From NCBI GenBank assembly GCA_002104895.1, contig MCFG01000051.1:133501-197500 (forward strand): DNA of 64,000 nucleotides, in the 5' to 3' direction. This DNA comes from Anaeromyces robustus. Taxonomy: Eukaryota; Neocallimastigomycota; Neocallimastigomycetes; Neocallimastigales; Neocallimastigaceae. Made by a program: the position numbers and the translations under genes. The notes under the pieces were generated by a model, which made no database searches, had not been told where the DNA came from, and saw only the letters and a list, made by a program, of their open reading frames with translations. Every line of letters starts with the position of its first letter. The first letter of the stretch is position 1. Below are positions 27,958-44,009 of this stretch, piece by piece.

Positions 27958-28006
<49 letters not shown>

Positions 28007-30716
28007 AATTAATTAATTAAATAACTAAGTAAATAACTAAAATTTATTCGCCTCATTTTAATATTAAATTAATAAGTTAAAATTATTTTAATAAGAATAT
28101 TGATAAATAAAATTGGATAATAAGCCACTTTAAAATTGTTATTGTTTCCTACTTATCATAATCTTTCAATAAACAAATAAACGTAAAAATAAATTAGAAA
28201 TTATGGTTACTTTATTTATATTTATATATATATAATCTATATCTTTTTTATGAAGTAATTCTTTATTATTTAATTTTTTATTGTTTATTTGTATATTGTT
28301 TCTTGATAATGTTTATTAAATTATGACTAGTGTAATGGAATATCTTTACAATGACATTTATTTAATAAAATGTAACTAATAGAAATAAAAAAGTATTGGC
28401 TGATTTATGCTATTATAATATAAAAAATTATGTAATATATATAAATATTTTAATTTTTTTTTTAATTTTTATATATTTATTTTATTTCATTTTATTTATT
28501 TATTTTTTTTTTTTTGACAATATTTTCTATAATAATATATATATACACAACATATTTTGATTATACATAAATCCATTAATTAATTAATTAATTAATTAAA
28601 TATAAAATATTAAATAGAAATAATTAAAAAAAGAAAAATTAAATAGAAATAAAATTTAAATACAAATAAATAAATAATAAATAAATTAATAAATAAATTA
28701 ATAAATAGAAATTAAAATATTTTAAAATAGTATTCTTTTTTTTTTTTTTTTTAATTTTTTTTTTTTTAAAAAAAAATAAGATTCTTTTTAATATATAAAA
28801 AGTTTTTTTTTTTTAATTATCAATTATAATGTTTATCTGTTTTTTTTTTTTTTTTATTTATTATTTATTATTATTTAGTATCATTTTTTATTATATTTTG
28901 TGTATTTTTTTTTTTTTAAATAATTCATGTATATTAATATTAATATTTAAACTCCAATAAAAAATTAAAATGTACAAATTATGTAAAATTATGTGCTTAA
29001 AACAAAAACAAAAAAAAATTATTATTATTATTATTATTACTATAATTAAAAATGGAATGATAAACTTTAAATTATTTTTACCAATAAAGTTTATTTTTAC
29101 CATTATAGTTTATATCGTTTTATAAAAGAAAAAAAAAAGATTATTATTATTTTTATTATTATTATTATTTTTTGATATTGGCAAAATTTTATTTATATTT
29201 TATATTTTATTAATATTTTATATAAAAATTATTTTATTAGTTAGTTAGTGTTATTCACATTATTTATCATTTATCATTTTATTTTTTTCTTTTTTTTTTT
29301 TTTTTTTATAGATTCGTTTCCTTTCATCCAATGAAAATACTTTCATGAAATATATGACTTTTCTTATTATTTCAGGGTATTGATTATAAACTTTAAATTT
29401 TTTTTTTTTAATAATTTATAATAGTTTATTTTTATTAAATTTTTATTTATTATTTTATTATTTATTATCCACTTATTTATTTATATATTATTTATTATCC
29501 ACTTATTTATTTGTTTATTAGTATATTCATTTATTTATTTATCTATTTGTTTATTTATTTATTTATTTTACAGATTTTTTATATTTATATTTATATTTAT
29601 GTTTATATTAATTTCTTAATTAATTAATAAGTGTATTAAATATATTATAGAGTATATTCCAAAATATATTATATATTAATACGATGCTTTATCAAATGTT
29701 TCACACAAACTTTATTTTATATAAATTAAAAAATTACAAAAAATTAAATGTTAATTAAATTTTATAAAAGTCTTTATTTTTTATAATAAATTTTACATTT
29801 TTTAAATGAAATTTAAAATTTAGTAGATTCGATAGAACTTTTTTTTTTCTTTTTACTTTTCTTTTTTTTTTTTTTCAAGGTTTTTAATTAATATAATTGG
29901 AAACTATTTTTTTCCAAAAAAAAAATATGTAGAACAAAAAAATTATCCAAACAAAAATGTAGAACAAAAAAAAAATTATATATATATTTATTTTTTTTTT
30001 TTTTTTTTTTTTTTTTTGTAAAACAAAAAACAAAATTTCATTATACTATCTTTTATTATTTTTTATATATATTTTTAATTTTTATTTTTTTTTTTTTAAA
30101 AAATGCAATTTTTTATTTAATAATATAATAAAAATGATAATGTTATCAATAAGTATATAGTATATATAAATATATAACAATAAATTATAATAAAATTCAA
30201 TTATAAATAATACAAATAAAATTTAAAATTTAATAATTAATTTGAAATTCATTTAACAAGTATTAAATTGTTAAATAATTTCACTTCTATTTTGTAATAA
30301 CAATAATATATATAATTAAATTAAATAGATAGATAGAAAATAATAACAAAAAAGTAAAATAAAAATTAAATAATATAAAAAATAATATATAATAATATAT
30401 AAAAATTTAATAAAAGTAAATTTTAAAAAATACAAAAAAGAATAAAACACTTAATCAAAAATAAAATAAAAATAAAACATTTAAACAATAAAAAAATAAT
30501 TTAAAAATAATAAACTTATTAATAAATTTTATAAGAATTATAATTTCGTTAAGATTTATTAATATACCATTTTTTTAAAAAAAAAAAAAAAAAATAAAAA
30601 ACTAATAAAAGAATAATAAAAAAATTTAAAATAACAATAAATTAGAAAAAAATAAAAATAATAATAATAAATAAAAGATAAAAATTAAAAAAAAAAAATA
30701 AAAATATAAGAAAAAA
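27839..30716. other. Intergenic spacer before copy 6
   Basis: Begins with long AAAT arrays (to about 28030), then AT-rich spacer with poly-T runs. A slightly more complex patch at about 29310-29390 (TTCGTTTCCTTTCATCC...) follows a polypyrimidine-AG, but no frame is convincing. Confidence 0.55.
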
Positions 30717-33700
30717 ATGAAATTTCATATAAATTCTATATTACCAATTTTATTGTCGGTGGCAAGTACTTTTATTAAAGTTAATGCTGCACCAGCTAAT
30801 ACAATAAATCAATTTACACCTGGTGTTAAGGAATTTAGAATGGCTATTATTGGTGATAGGTAATGATAATATTTTTATATATATTTTTAAATATATATCA
30901 TAATATTATCATAATCATTTTTTATAGTATTTCTTTTATATGGATTTTATCCATGAAATTTATATTATTGAAATATTGAATTAACATTTTAAATTTTAAT
31001 TTTAAATTTCAAATTTAAAAATTTTAATTTTTATTTAAAAATTTAAATTAGAAATTTTAAAAAAATGATTTAAAAAGTTTTTTTTTTTTTTTTATTATTA
31101 TTTTATTATTTTTATTTGGTATATATAAATGTATATAAAATCAATCAATTAATTATGTTGCTATATATAAATAATAAATATTATTAAAAAAATCAATCAA
31201 TCAATTATTTATTTATTTATTATTATAATTTTTTTTGTTATATTAAGCGTTGTTAAATAAAAAACTAATCAATTATTTTAATAATACAAATAATCTAGTG
31301 GTGCCGTAGAAGAAGCTAAAGAAGTTATGGAATTAAGTCCATTTGATATTATGTTACATGTTGGGGATTATGATTATGAAAAGAACACTGAAGCTTATTT
31401 TGAAAAAATATTAGATGCTGATCGTAAGTATAAATTTGTTGGTGTTTTAGGTAATCATGAAGAAGTTTATGAAGTTCAGCAAGAAAAGTATGAAAGATTC
31501 GTATCAAATGTATATAACGAAATGGTTAGCAAAACTAAAAACAACGGAGTTGTATGTAAATTTTCACCCTCTAGAGTAATGTGGGCTTGTACTTATGAAA
31601 ATATGGTAATTATTAAAAATTAATATATATTTATATATGTATATATATAAAATTGTAATAATATAATAAAAAAAAAATAGCAATATAAAAAAAATAGTAA
31701 TATAAAAAAAATAGTAATATAAAAATAGTAATATAAAAGTAGTAATATAAAAATAGTAATAATATTAAAAAAATATATATATATTATACAGTTGTAGAAT
31801 AATAGTATTATTATTATAATATAATATAATATAAAAAATTGTCTATTATCATTATCATTATTTAATATTAATAATGTTTAATTAATTAATTAACTATTAT
31901 TATAATTATATTAGAAAATGATTGGTTTAACTCCTAATATTGATGGTGCTGATAAACCTGCAGAACAACTCAAATTTTTAAAAGAAAATTTAAATCAATC
32001 AACCACAGAAGATTGGAGAGCATGTGCTTGGCATTATTATGATGATAATTTCCATACTGGTCACTATGAAGATAAACATAAAGATTATGTATCTGGTAAA
32101 GTTGGTGAAAGTCTTTATGAATATTGTAAACAACATGGTGCTTTCATTTTTAGTGGACATGATCATGTTTATGCTAGAAGTCGTGTCCTTTCAAAGTTTG
32201 ATGGTACTGTTCCTACCATTGATCCAAGTGATAGTAAAACTGGTCCCGAAATTGTTCAAATTCGTAAAGGAGCTTCCATTAATATTTTAAATGGTGCTGG
32301 AGGTTGGTCATTATATGATGAAAGAGGTAAATATAAAGATTTTGAATGGTGGCAAAAAACTTATGCTTTATATGAAAGTAAAAAAAATGGTCATAATCAA
32401 GGTGGTTTATTTTGTACTTTTAATGTTGGTGGAAATAGTAGAAAAGCTTATTGTGAATTCCAACTCATTCGATTAAAAGATAAGGTTTATGATAATTTTA
32501 CTATTTATAGAAATGATGATCCAGTTAATGTACCTTATACTCAAATTGATGAAAATTTTAAAGCTATACTTAATGGTCAAGTTAATGATGCTTTACCTCC
32601 ACAATCTAATGGTAATAAAGGTAACGTAGATAATAATAATAATAATAATAATAAAGGTACTGAAGGTCAAGAAAAAGGAAATAATGATAATTTAGTAGAT
32701 ACTTTATTTACTAAAAAGAATATTATTATTGGTGGTTCTGTATGTGCCGCTGTTGCTGTCATTGGTGGAGGTATATTATTATTTTCAAAATCAAATAAAA
32801 AATATACTGATGATGATCATGTTAATAAAGAGGATGAAGGATATTATAATTTTAAAAATAATTATAATAATAATGATAATGATAATAATGATATTAGAAG
32901 ATATGATTTTAATAATGGTGATAGTGATAACCGTAGATATAGAGATATTATGGATAATAGTAATGATTCAACATACTTTAAAAGATCAAAATCATTATTA
33001 GAAAATAGTGATTTTAATCCATTACCAGTACCTTATGAAAAGAACTTTTATCAAGATAATAATAAATTTAATAAATATAAAGAAAATGGTAATAATAAAT
33101 ATAGTGATGTAACTCCTTTAGTTTCCAATCAACAAAAACAAAGACAAGGACAAAAGACATATAATTTACCATATACTACTACTAGTTATTATAATAATGA
33201 AGAAGAAGATCATGAAATAGAACAAAATCGTCAAGATAATAAACGTCAATATTATAGAGATCGTAAAAATCAAGAATCTTCATTGGATCAAAGTTCTGAA
33301 GAATTAAGATATCCTTACAGTCAAAAGAGTTTTAAAAGTGAAAGAGAACCAAATTATAATACCAAATTTTTAAATCATAGAAATTCTCAAGAATTAAGAT
33401 ATACTAAAGGTTCAAAAGATTCTAATCCTAATCATCAATTAAATAATAAAAGATCAAAAGAAATGAAATATTATAGAGATTATTATCGAGATAAACAAAA
33501 TATGAGAGATAACAATGATACAAGAGATGTAAGAGATGATACAAGAGATATAAGAGATCAAAGGGATCCTGAAGCTCAATATAATTATAGAAATATTAGA
33601 AATAATAATTATAATGATGATGATGATGATGATATTGAAAATCAAAGATATGCTTCTTCTTCAAGAAATCCAAGAAATCAAGAACCTAGATTAAATAATA

Positions 33701-33933
33701 AAAGTTCTAGAGAATTAAGAAATAAAAGTTCTAGAGAATTAAGATATCAAAATAAGAGTTCTAAAAATCCTGGAACTCAAGAATCTCAATTTAAATATAG
33801 AAGTGAAAGAAATCAAGAAACTGATTTTAATTACAGAAATGAAAGAAATCAAGAATCAGAATATAATTTTAGAAACAGAAGAAATCAAGAATCTGAATTA
33901 AATAATTATAATAATAATAATGATTATAATAAT

Positions 33934-33971
<38 letters not shown>

Positions 33972-34242
33972 GGTTCTAAGAAAAGCTTATTCTCAAAGAC
34001 GTTATGAAGAAATGAAAAGAACAGAAAGAGGTGTTCCAACAATGAGATTAACTAAATATAATGAAGAAGAAGAAGAAGAAGAAGAAAATCCTCGTAATTA
34101 TAATTATTTTAATCAAAATAAGAAATATAATTATAATACCAGTAATAATAATAATTTCTTATTTAGTTCCTTATCAAGAAATACAACTAATGAAAGTACA
34201 CCCACTAAACAACAATATTCAAGATATGATAAATATCAATAA
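30717..34242 (+). CDS. Membrane-anchored metallophosphoesterase with ~500-residue cytoplasmic tail, array copy 6
   Basis: Exons 30717-30859, 31299-31605 and 31915-34242 give 925 residues, by far the longest copy. Metal motifs GDSG (Asp47), GDYDY, GNHE, WHYY and SGHDH are intact; here the last motif has the canonical Gly of GHxH that is Ala in the other copies, so this may be closest to the ancestral active form. A short Asn-rich stalk leads to the helix IGGSVCAAVAVIGGGILLF. The cytoplasmic tail after it is highly charged and low in complexity: DTRD/VRDD/IRDQRD repeats, SSRELR repeats, and RNQES/ETxFNYRNE repeats, followed by poly-Asn and poly-Glu tracts. It ends SRYDKYQ, like the ends of copies 3 and 5. 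The tail composition (Arg, Asn, Gln, Glu) suggests intrinsic disorder and scaffold or cytoskeletal binding (inference). Confidence 0.88.
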
Positions 34243-36714
<2,472 letters not shown>

Positions 36715-38204
36715 TTAAGCCCAAATACCAATGATAGCCATAGCAATAATACCACAATAAAAAGAGAATAATTGAATATTCTTTTTAAAGAAAGTACTAT
36801 CTCTAAATAATTCTGAAGAACAATGTCTTGATAAAATATTAACAACATCATCATAAATAAGAATACCACCAGAGATAGCATCAATAATACCTTGAACGGT
36901 TAAATAAACACTATCTGTAGATTGTACAGCATTACGTATAAATAAACCAATCACAGCTCCTAATGGTAAAGTACAACTATAAGTAGCAATCATAGTCGTT
37001 ACAGCTACAGAACGTTGAAAATGAGCTTCAATAAAAACAGAAGAAAGGGAAACTCCTTCAAAAAATTGATGAAACATTAAAGCAATCATTAAAACAATTA
37101 ATTCATTATCTCTTGTCATACCAAAAGCTACTCCTATTAAAATAGAATGAAGAGAAATACCAATTTCTAATAAATAACATATAATTTGTTTTTCTTTATT
37201 TTCCATTAAATGTAATATACCATGTTGATCTTCTGAACAAGCATCAATCATTGCCGGTTTTTTTATTATTTTTGGATTTGGATTTTGTTGTTTATGCTTT
37301 TCATCCCAAGTATAATTATTATTTTTACTATTATTAATATTAATATTATGATTACTATGATTATTATGATTATTTTTACTATTAACTATATCGATTTCAT
37401 TTTTAAATTTTTCATCTGAAATAGTAACATCGGAACCTGTACTTGAAGTAGAATAATCTTCATTAAGATGAACATCAACATTTTTATGAAGAAAATGACT
37501 TGTAACTACTTGTACAAAATGTGTTAATACAATACCAGCTATTGTAAATACTCCAGCAAAAGATGTATAATCTTCATTAAAAAATTTATAGGTATATTCA
37601 CTTGTTAAAATATGATCTGCTGGAATAACAATATGTATAAAAGCTGTACTTAAAATAATACCAGTACCAAAAAGTTTTACACATCCAAATAATAAAGTTG
37701 TTTCTCTAAAGAAGGATCTAAGAAAAAAAAATAGATAGTTTTAATTTTTAATTATATAATTTGATTCATTTTATATTAATTATAATTAATTTTAAAATTT
37801 AAATATTTTATAATTAATAATATTAAAAAAAAAATAATAATTAGTATTACTTGTATATATAATACAATATAATATAATAATTTCTTTTTTCAAATTATAT
37901 ATATTAAATAGATTTATTTATATATATTAAAAAAAAAAAAAAAAGAATTTTTTTTGAAAACTAACTTTCTTCTAAATATTACTGGAAGAACAGTACCGAG
38001 GAATGAACAAAGTAAAATTAAAAGTATACCAGTAACGGTTACATAAGAAGAATATTGTTTTTCACGAGTATGACTATGAACTTCACCATCATCATCTATT
38101 TCATGATCATCATCATCATCGTCATCATGATGATGGACTATTTTTTTTTTTTTTATAAAATATGATATTTTATTTTAATATATAAATATTTATTTAAATA
38201 TATA

Positions 38205-38247
<43 letters not shown>

Positions 38248-38459
38248 AATATATTAATTGTTAGTTGTTTTTTTATTATGTTATATTATATATGTTTTAT
38301 GTATTGATATATATATAATTATTTATTTCTCATTTAATAATAATGAACTATTAATTTAATTTTTAATAAAAGGTATATGATTTATTAATACATACTTCCA
38401 TGGGCATAAATGAATTGTAGGAATAAATATATAAATAATAAAAATTGATAAATCTTCAT
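36715..38459 (-). CDS. ZIP-family zinc/iron transporter
   Basis: Three exons (38459-38396, 38137-37966, 37717-36715), phases matching, give 412 residues. Exon 1 encodes a signal peptide or first hydrophobic segment (QFLLFIYLFLQFIYA). Then comes a His/Asp-rich stretch (HHHDDDDDDDHEIDDDG) likely to bind metal outside the cell. Helices follow: about 45-68 (SYVTVTGILLILLCSFLG), 85-112, 128-152, a long Asn/His loop, and the last five. The signature helix 4 motif GISLHSILIGVAFG and helix 5 HQFFEGVSLSS contain the His/Glu residues that form the metal centre in ZIP proteins. The C-terminus IIGIWA at the end of the last helix is typical. Predicted role is zinc (or iron) import across the plasma membrane, Zrt-like. 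It is divergent in sequence from copies 1-6 and convergent with them. Confidence 0.93.
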
Positions 38460-40256
38460 TTTTAATAGATAATTTTATGTTATAAAAAATAATAATAAGG
38501 TTTAAATGTAAATAATGTCTTTATTAATTAATATAGCATGTAAAATAAGTCTTTTTTTTTTTTTTATTTTGATATTTTCGAAATAAAACTTTAAATAAAT
38601 TGAAAATAAAATGGAAAAAAAAAATTTTTTTTTTATTTCTCTTTATATACTTTAATACTTTTCTTCTATATTATTATTATTATTAATATTATATAATTTA
38701 AATAAATAATATTTATAAAAAAAAAAAAGATAGATAGATATAATATGTTTTTTATAATTAATTTATTAAATAAAATAAAAATAAAAATAGAGGTAAATAG
38801 AGGTATAAATTTTGACTTAAATTATATATAATTAATGAATTATATGAATGAATATATAATATTAATTTAAATAGGAAAAATACTAGTAAATAAATATATG
38901 AAATTATATAAAAAGAAAGTATTAAAGGAAAAAAAAAGGAGAAAAGGAAAATTGGAAAATAAAAAAAAAAATAAAAAAAAAAAAAAAAAAAAAAAAAAAA
39001 GAAAAAAAAGAAAAGAAAAAATTTATCTTATTTATATATTTCTTAAAACTAATAAATAATCATTAAAAATATCAAAAAATGTTATTAATTATTATATTGT
39101 TATTAATTAAAATATTTTATTATTGATTATTATCTATTACTATTATTATTATTATTATTATTATTTTGTTATTATAGAATCTATATTATATATCTTTTTT
39201 ATTTTTATTTATTAATTTATTTATTAATTAATTAATTTATTTATTTATTTACTTTTTTTTTGTTTTTTGTTTTTTTTTTTTTTTTTGTTTTTTATAATTT
39301 ATCATAATTATTATTTAATATTAAATAGTAATAATATATTATAATATATTGTATATATTATATAATATGTGATAATAAGATATAAAAAGTATATATATAA
39401 TAATAAATAAATGAATAAATGAATAAATAATTAAATAAATAATTAATTAATTAAATAAATGAATAAATAAATAACTGAATAAATAAATTAATTTATTATC
39501 TTTAATTTGGTTACACAAAAGACCAATAAATAAATATAAATAAATTATAAACTTTAAAACCTTAAATTCGTAATAATTTATATTAAAATAATCTTTTTTA
39601 ATTTACTTTAAATCTATTCAATAATAAAAAAAAAATTTTTTTTTTCTCTCTTTTTATTTTATAAATAAGGAAAAAAAAAGTTTTTTTTTTATTATTATTA
39701 TGATAATTATTAAAGAAATAAATAATTATTATAAAATATAATAAAAAAAAGGATAAAAAAAAGATAAATAAAATCAACAGAAAAAAAACATATAAAAAAA
39801 TGAAATTATAAAAAAATATAAATGAATATATATATATAAATATTTAAAAAAAAAAATTTTTATATAATTATTGTTTAAACTGATTTATCTTTTAAATAAT
39901 AAATCCATTTCAGTAATATCTTTTTGTATATTTTTTTTAATTTAATATCTATAAAATTTATATTATGAAATTTGCATCTTCCGTTTTTTTTTTTTTTTTT
40001 TTTTTTTTTTGTTTAATTTTTATTTAAGTATATATTTAAAGAGTTTATGCAATACTAAATAAAATAAATGAATAAATGAATAAATAAATAATATAAATAA
40101 ATAAATATTAATGTTAAAAAAAATTATTATTTATTCATTTATTATTATTAATTATTATTATTATTATTATTTATTATCATTTATTTTTTGAACGGTGAAT
40201 AAAAAAAGAAAAAAAAAAGTTAATGCATTAACGGTTAATCAATCAAATTTTTTTTT

Positions 40257-40288
<32 letters not shown>

Positions 40289-40788
40289 ATGTTGAATTGA
40301 TTTAGTTTTAATTTAATTTAATTTAATATATTAATATATAATATTCATAAATTATAATGATAATGGCTAACTTTAACTTTTATTTGACTCTAATTAATTT
40401 TTAACATTTTTTAACATTCTAAACATAAAATAAAATGCTAAGTCATTTGAAATATACATTTATTTATTTATATCAATATTTATTTATTTATATCAATAAT
40501 ATTTATTTATTTATTTAATATATTTATTTATTTAATTTATTTATTTATTTATTTATTATATATTATTTATTTATTTTATTTATTGTTATTGTTATTGTTT
40601 TTTTTTTTTAAATTAATTTTGATATTATTAAAATAAAAAATATATCAACAATTTAATTAATATATTAAGCCATTATAAATGCTGATATAATAAAATAAAT
40701 AAATAAATAAATATAATTATTTAAATTATATTCTATGTTAATAAATTAATTAATTAATAAATAAATAATGAATGAATGAATGAATGAA

Positions 40789-40823
<35 letters not shown>

Positions 40824-40828
40824 AAAAA

Positions 40829-40899
<71 letters not shown>

Positions 40900-41755
40900 A
40901 ATTTGTTTTTTCAAAGATTTTATATTAAAAAAAAAAGTAAATAAATAAATAAATAAATAAATAGAAAAAAAACAGAATTAATATTTAATAACAAAAAAAA
41001 TTTAATTAACAAAAACAAATAAGAGAATAAATAATAAAGAGTTTTTTTCTTTTTTTCTTTTTTTCTTTTTTTCTTTTTTTTTTAATTTTAGTTTATTTTC
41101 ATTTTCATTTATATAAAAATAGAAATCTGGATAATAAAAAAAATCAGTTGTTAAATGTTAAATAGTTTATAATGTTTTTTATTACAAAATTTTTTATATT
41201 ATATATAAAAAAATTAATAATTATTTAATAATCATTGAATAATAATAAAAAACAAAGTTATTCAATTAAGCTACTGAAAAGTGATTTAAAATAAAATAAT
41301 AAAAAATATTAATGTAAATATAAATATAAATAAAATAAAATAAAATAAAATAAAATAAAGTAGAAAAGAATAATAAACATATTTTTTATTTTTTATTTAT
41401 AAATAATACTAATTCAGTAATATTTTATAAATATATTGTAAATCAATATTTTTATACAATAATTATCATTTTTATCTAATGCAATGATTTACATTAAATA
41501 TGAAAAAGGCAAAAACTTTATATATAAATGCGATGATAAATTTTGAATGATTATTATACATACATTGATAATTATTATTTATTATTTAATATTATTCATT
41601 ATTATCATTTAATTATTTTATTATTATTTATTATTATTTTCTTTTTCTTTTTCTTTTTATTAATATTTAAAATATTAAAAAATATCTAATAATAATAAAA
41701 TAATAATAGTTTAATAATAAAAAGATAATAATAATAAATTATAAAAAATAATAAT

Positions 41756-41790
<35 letters not shown>

Positions 41791-42349
41791 GATAATAATA
41801 AATAATAAATAAATAAATAATAAATAAATAATTATTATAATTATATTTTATATCTTTATTTAGTATATTTTTCTACTACAATAAATTATTATAATAAAAA
41901 AAATAATAATAATAATTATATAATATAATATATAATATAATATTTATTTATATTTATATTTTATATAATATTATATATATATTGTTTATTGTTTAATATA
42001 TGAAAATATAATAGAAAAAATTAATATATATTTATTATTTATGAAATATTTATTTTCCTTGGTAAGATGACATTTACCATAAATGGAAAAATATAATTTT
42101 ATTAAAAAAAAAAAAAAAAAAAAAAAGAAAATTTAATTAATTAATAAAGAAATATTTATTTTATGAAAAATAAATGAATAACATAAAACAAAAAAAAAAG
42201 GTTAATCATAATTTTATTTATTATTAATTATCATGATATAAAATTAATGTAAAAAAAAAAAAAAAAAAAAAATAAATTAAAAAATTCTAATTTTAATATT
42301 ATATATAAAAAAATATAATAAATTTTATAAAAATTATAATATTTCAGTA
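38460..42349. other. Intergenic spacer upstream of the ZIP gene
   Basis: AT-rich, with many AAAT arrays (longest about 40784-40899) and poly-A/T runs, no coding signal seen. The ZIP promoter must lie at its left end; no defined element was recognised. Confidence 0.6.
40784..40899. repeat. (AAAT)n microsatellite
   Basis: About 28 units with one interruption, preceded by a short AATG array. Confidence 0.9.
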
Positions 42350-42545
42350 AAGGATACTATCAAAACTTCATTTCTCTTTCTACATGATGTATGATACAAA
42401 ATTATAAAATAAAATAAAATAAAATAAAATAAAATGATCATTTATATATAATTAAAGATAGTGTTAATTTTTATTAAACTCTCTTTCGAGTTATCATTAT
42501 CCGTCGTCCTGTGATTGAAATAATATCACGATTTAGAGATTTTTA
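42350..42545 (-). repeat. Diverged reverse-orientation fragment of the 25.8-kb unit
   Basis: Read on the minus strand, this stretch matches the start of the duplicated unit in order: ATCGTGATATTATTTCAA, then AAAGAGAGTTTAAT, ACTATCTTTAAT and, further on, a degraded version of the hairpin-flank region. It is much more diverged than the two copies at 25.8-27.8 kb and the long hairpin is no longer perfect. It shows that the unit is dispersed, not only tandem. Confidence 0.55.
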
Positions 42546-42780
42546 TAATTATGTATTATGTTTTAATGATCTGATGTCAATATATTCGTAGTATTGAAGC
42601 ATATAGATTTGTACTATTCGAATAACAATTCCTAAAAAAAAGTTACATATTACTTGTACCATTTTCATTAAAAAATTCGCTAACCTCATAAAAAAAAAAT
42701 AAAAATAAAAATAGAACATGAAATTTTTTTTAAATTTTTTTAAAGACATTTTAATTCAATATTTCCCCCCATTCCTTATA

Positions 42781-42822
42781 TATATCCACTATAAAGTATA
42801 GTTATGCTTTACAGTGGATATA
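42781..42822. repeat. 16-bp inverted repeat
   Basis: Arms 42781-42796 and 42807-42822 (TATATCCACTATAAAG with one mismatch), 10-base loop. Unassigned. Confidence 0.8.
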
Positions 42823-43404
42823 ATTTTCATATTCTAAGATAGAAGTGTAGGTATTAAGTAAGAAATAAAGAATTCATTAATGAAGTTTAGGTAAATTTCA
42901 ACAAATTAGAGAAAAGAAAGAAAAATCAAATAAATCTAATGTTCAAATGATTGCTCACCTTATTCTTTATTTTATAATATATTTATAATATAAAACACCA
43001 TATTAATTATATTATATTAATTTATTATTATTAAAATTATATAATTCAATTTATATCATGAGAAAAAAAAATTATAATCAATTTTGATATAAGTAAGAGG
43101 TTACAGAAATTAAAAAAATTTTTTTTTTTTTTTTCTTTTATTTTAATTTTAATTTATTAATTTAATATACATATATATGAATATATAATCTATTAAAATA
43201 AAGAAAATAATATATTATTCATTTATGAACTTAAAAAAAATAATAAAAGTAAATAAAAGAATAATTGATAATAAATTAAAATTAATGGCAGATGATAAAT
43301 TAAGAATAATAATAATAATAATAGTATTAATAATATAAAATAATAGTAATAATAAATAAATAAATATTAAATAAAAAAAAAAGAATTATTAATACAAAAG
43401 AAAA

Positions 43405-43610
43405 ATATTTATATTTCAAGCTTCTTCTATTAAGCAAATATAAATACCATTGCTAATGCCAGTATAAATATCTATTACCGAATAAATTTTTATACTTTAT
43501 TATTTCAAATATCAATATCTTTAAAAAATTGTCCTGAGATACCTTAACGTTTATCATATTAATCTTCAAAAATTTTAAAATACTTGAATATAATTGTTAT
43601 AATGGTGTAT
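43405..43610 (-). pseudogene. Small coding remnant, unrecognised
   Basis: On the minus strand, frames in succession read FKYFKIFED, GISGQFFKDIDI and then IDIYTGISNGIYICLIEEA followed by a stop. Composition is less AT-rich than the flanks, which suggests the 3' end of a former gene whose frame is broken several times. I cannot name the family. Confidence 0.3.
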
Positions 43611-44009
43611 TTTTTTTTTCTTCGAAATCATTATTATTTTTTTTTTTTTAGTTTGAAGGAAGAGAATATATATATTATTTATTAATATAATATTAATAAA
43701 TAATATTTATTAATTTATATAATAATTAATAACAAATTTATATATTATTTATAATTTATTTATTTATTTATTTACTTATTTATTTTTTTACATAAATATT
43801 AATTTTTTAAAAAAAAATCATACTTTCATATTAAATAATAGTAACATAATTTTTTTTTTAAAAAAATTACTTTATAAATAATTCTTAAGTAATACTAAAA
43901 CATATATAAATATAAATATAATATATATATATTTATATTAAAATAAAATAAAAAAAGAGATATATCTCTCTTTTTTTTTTTTTTAATTTTATTTTAATTT
44001 TTATTAATT

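Noticed and set aside
42549-42749. 66-residue minus-strand ORF
   Set aside because: No start context or homology; overlaps a decayed repeat and low-complexity A-rich sequence.
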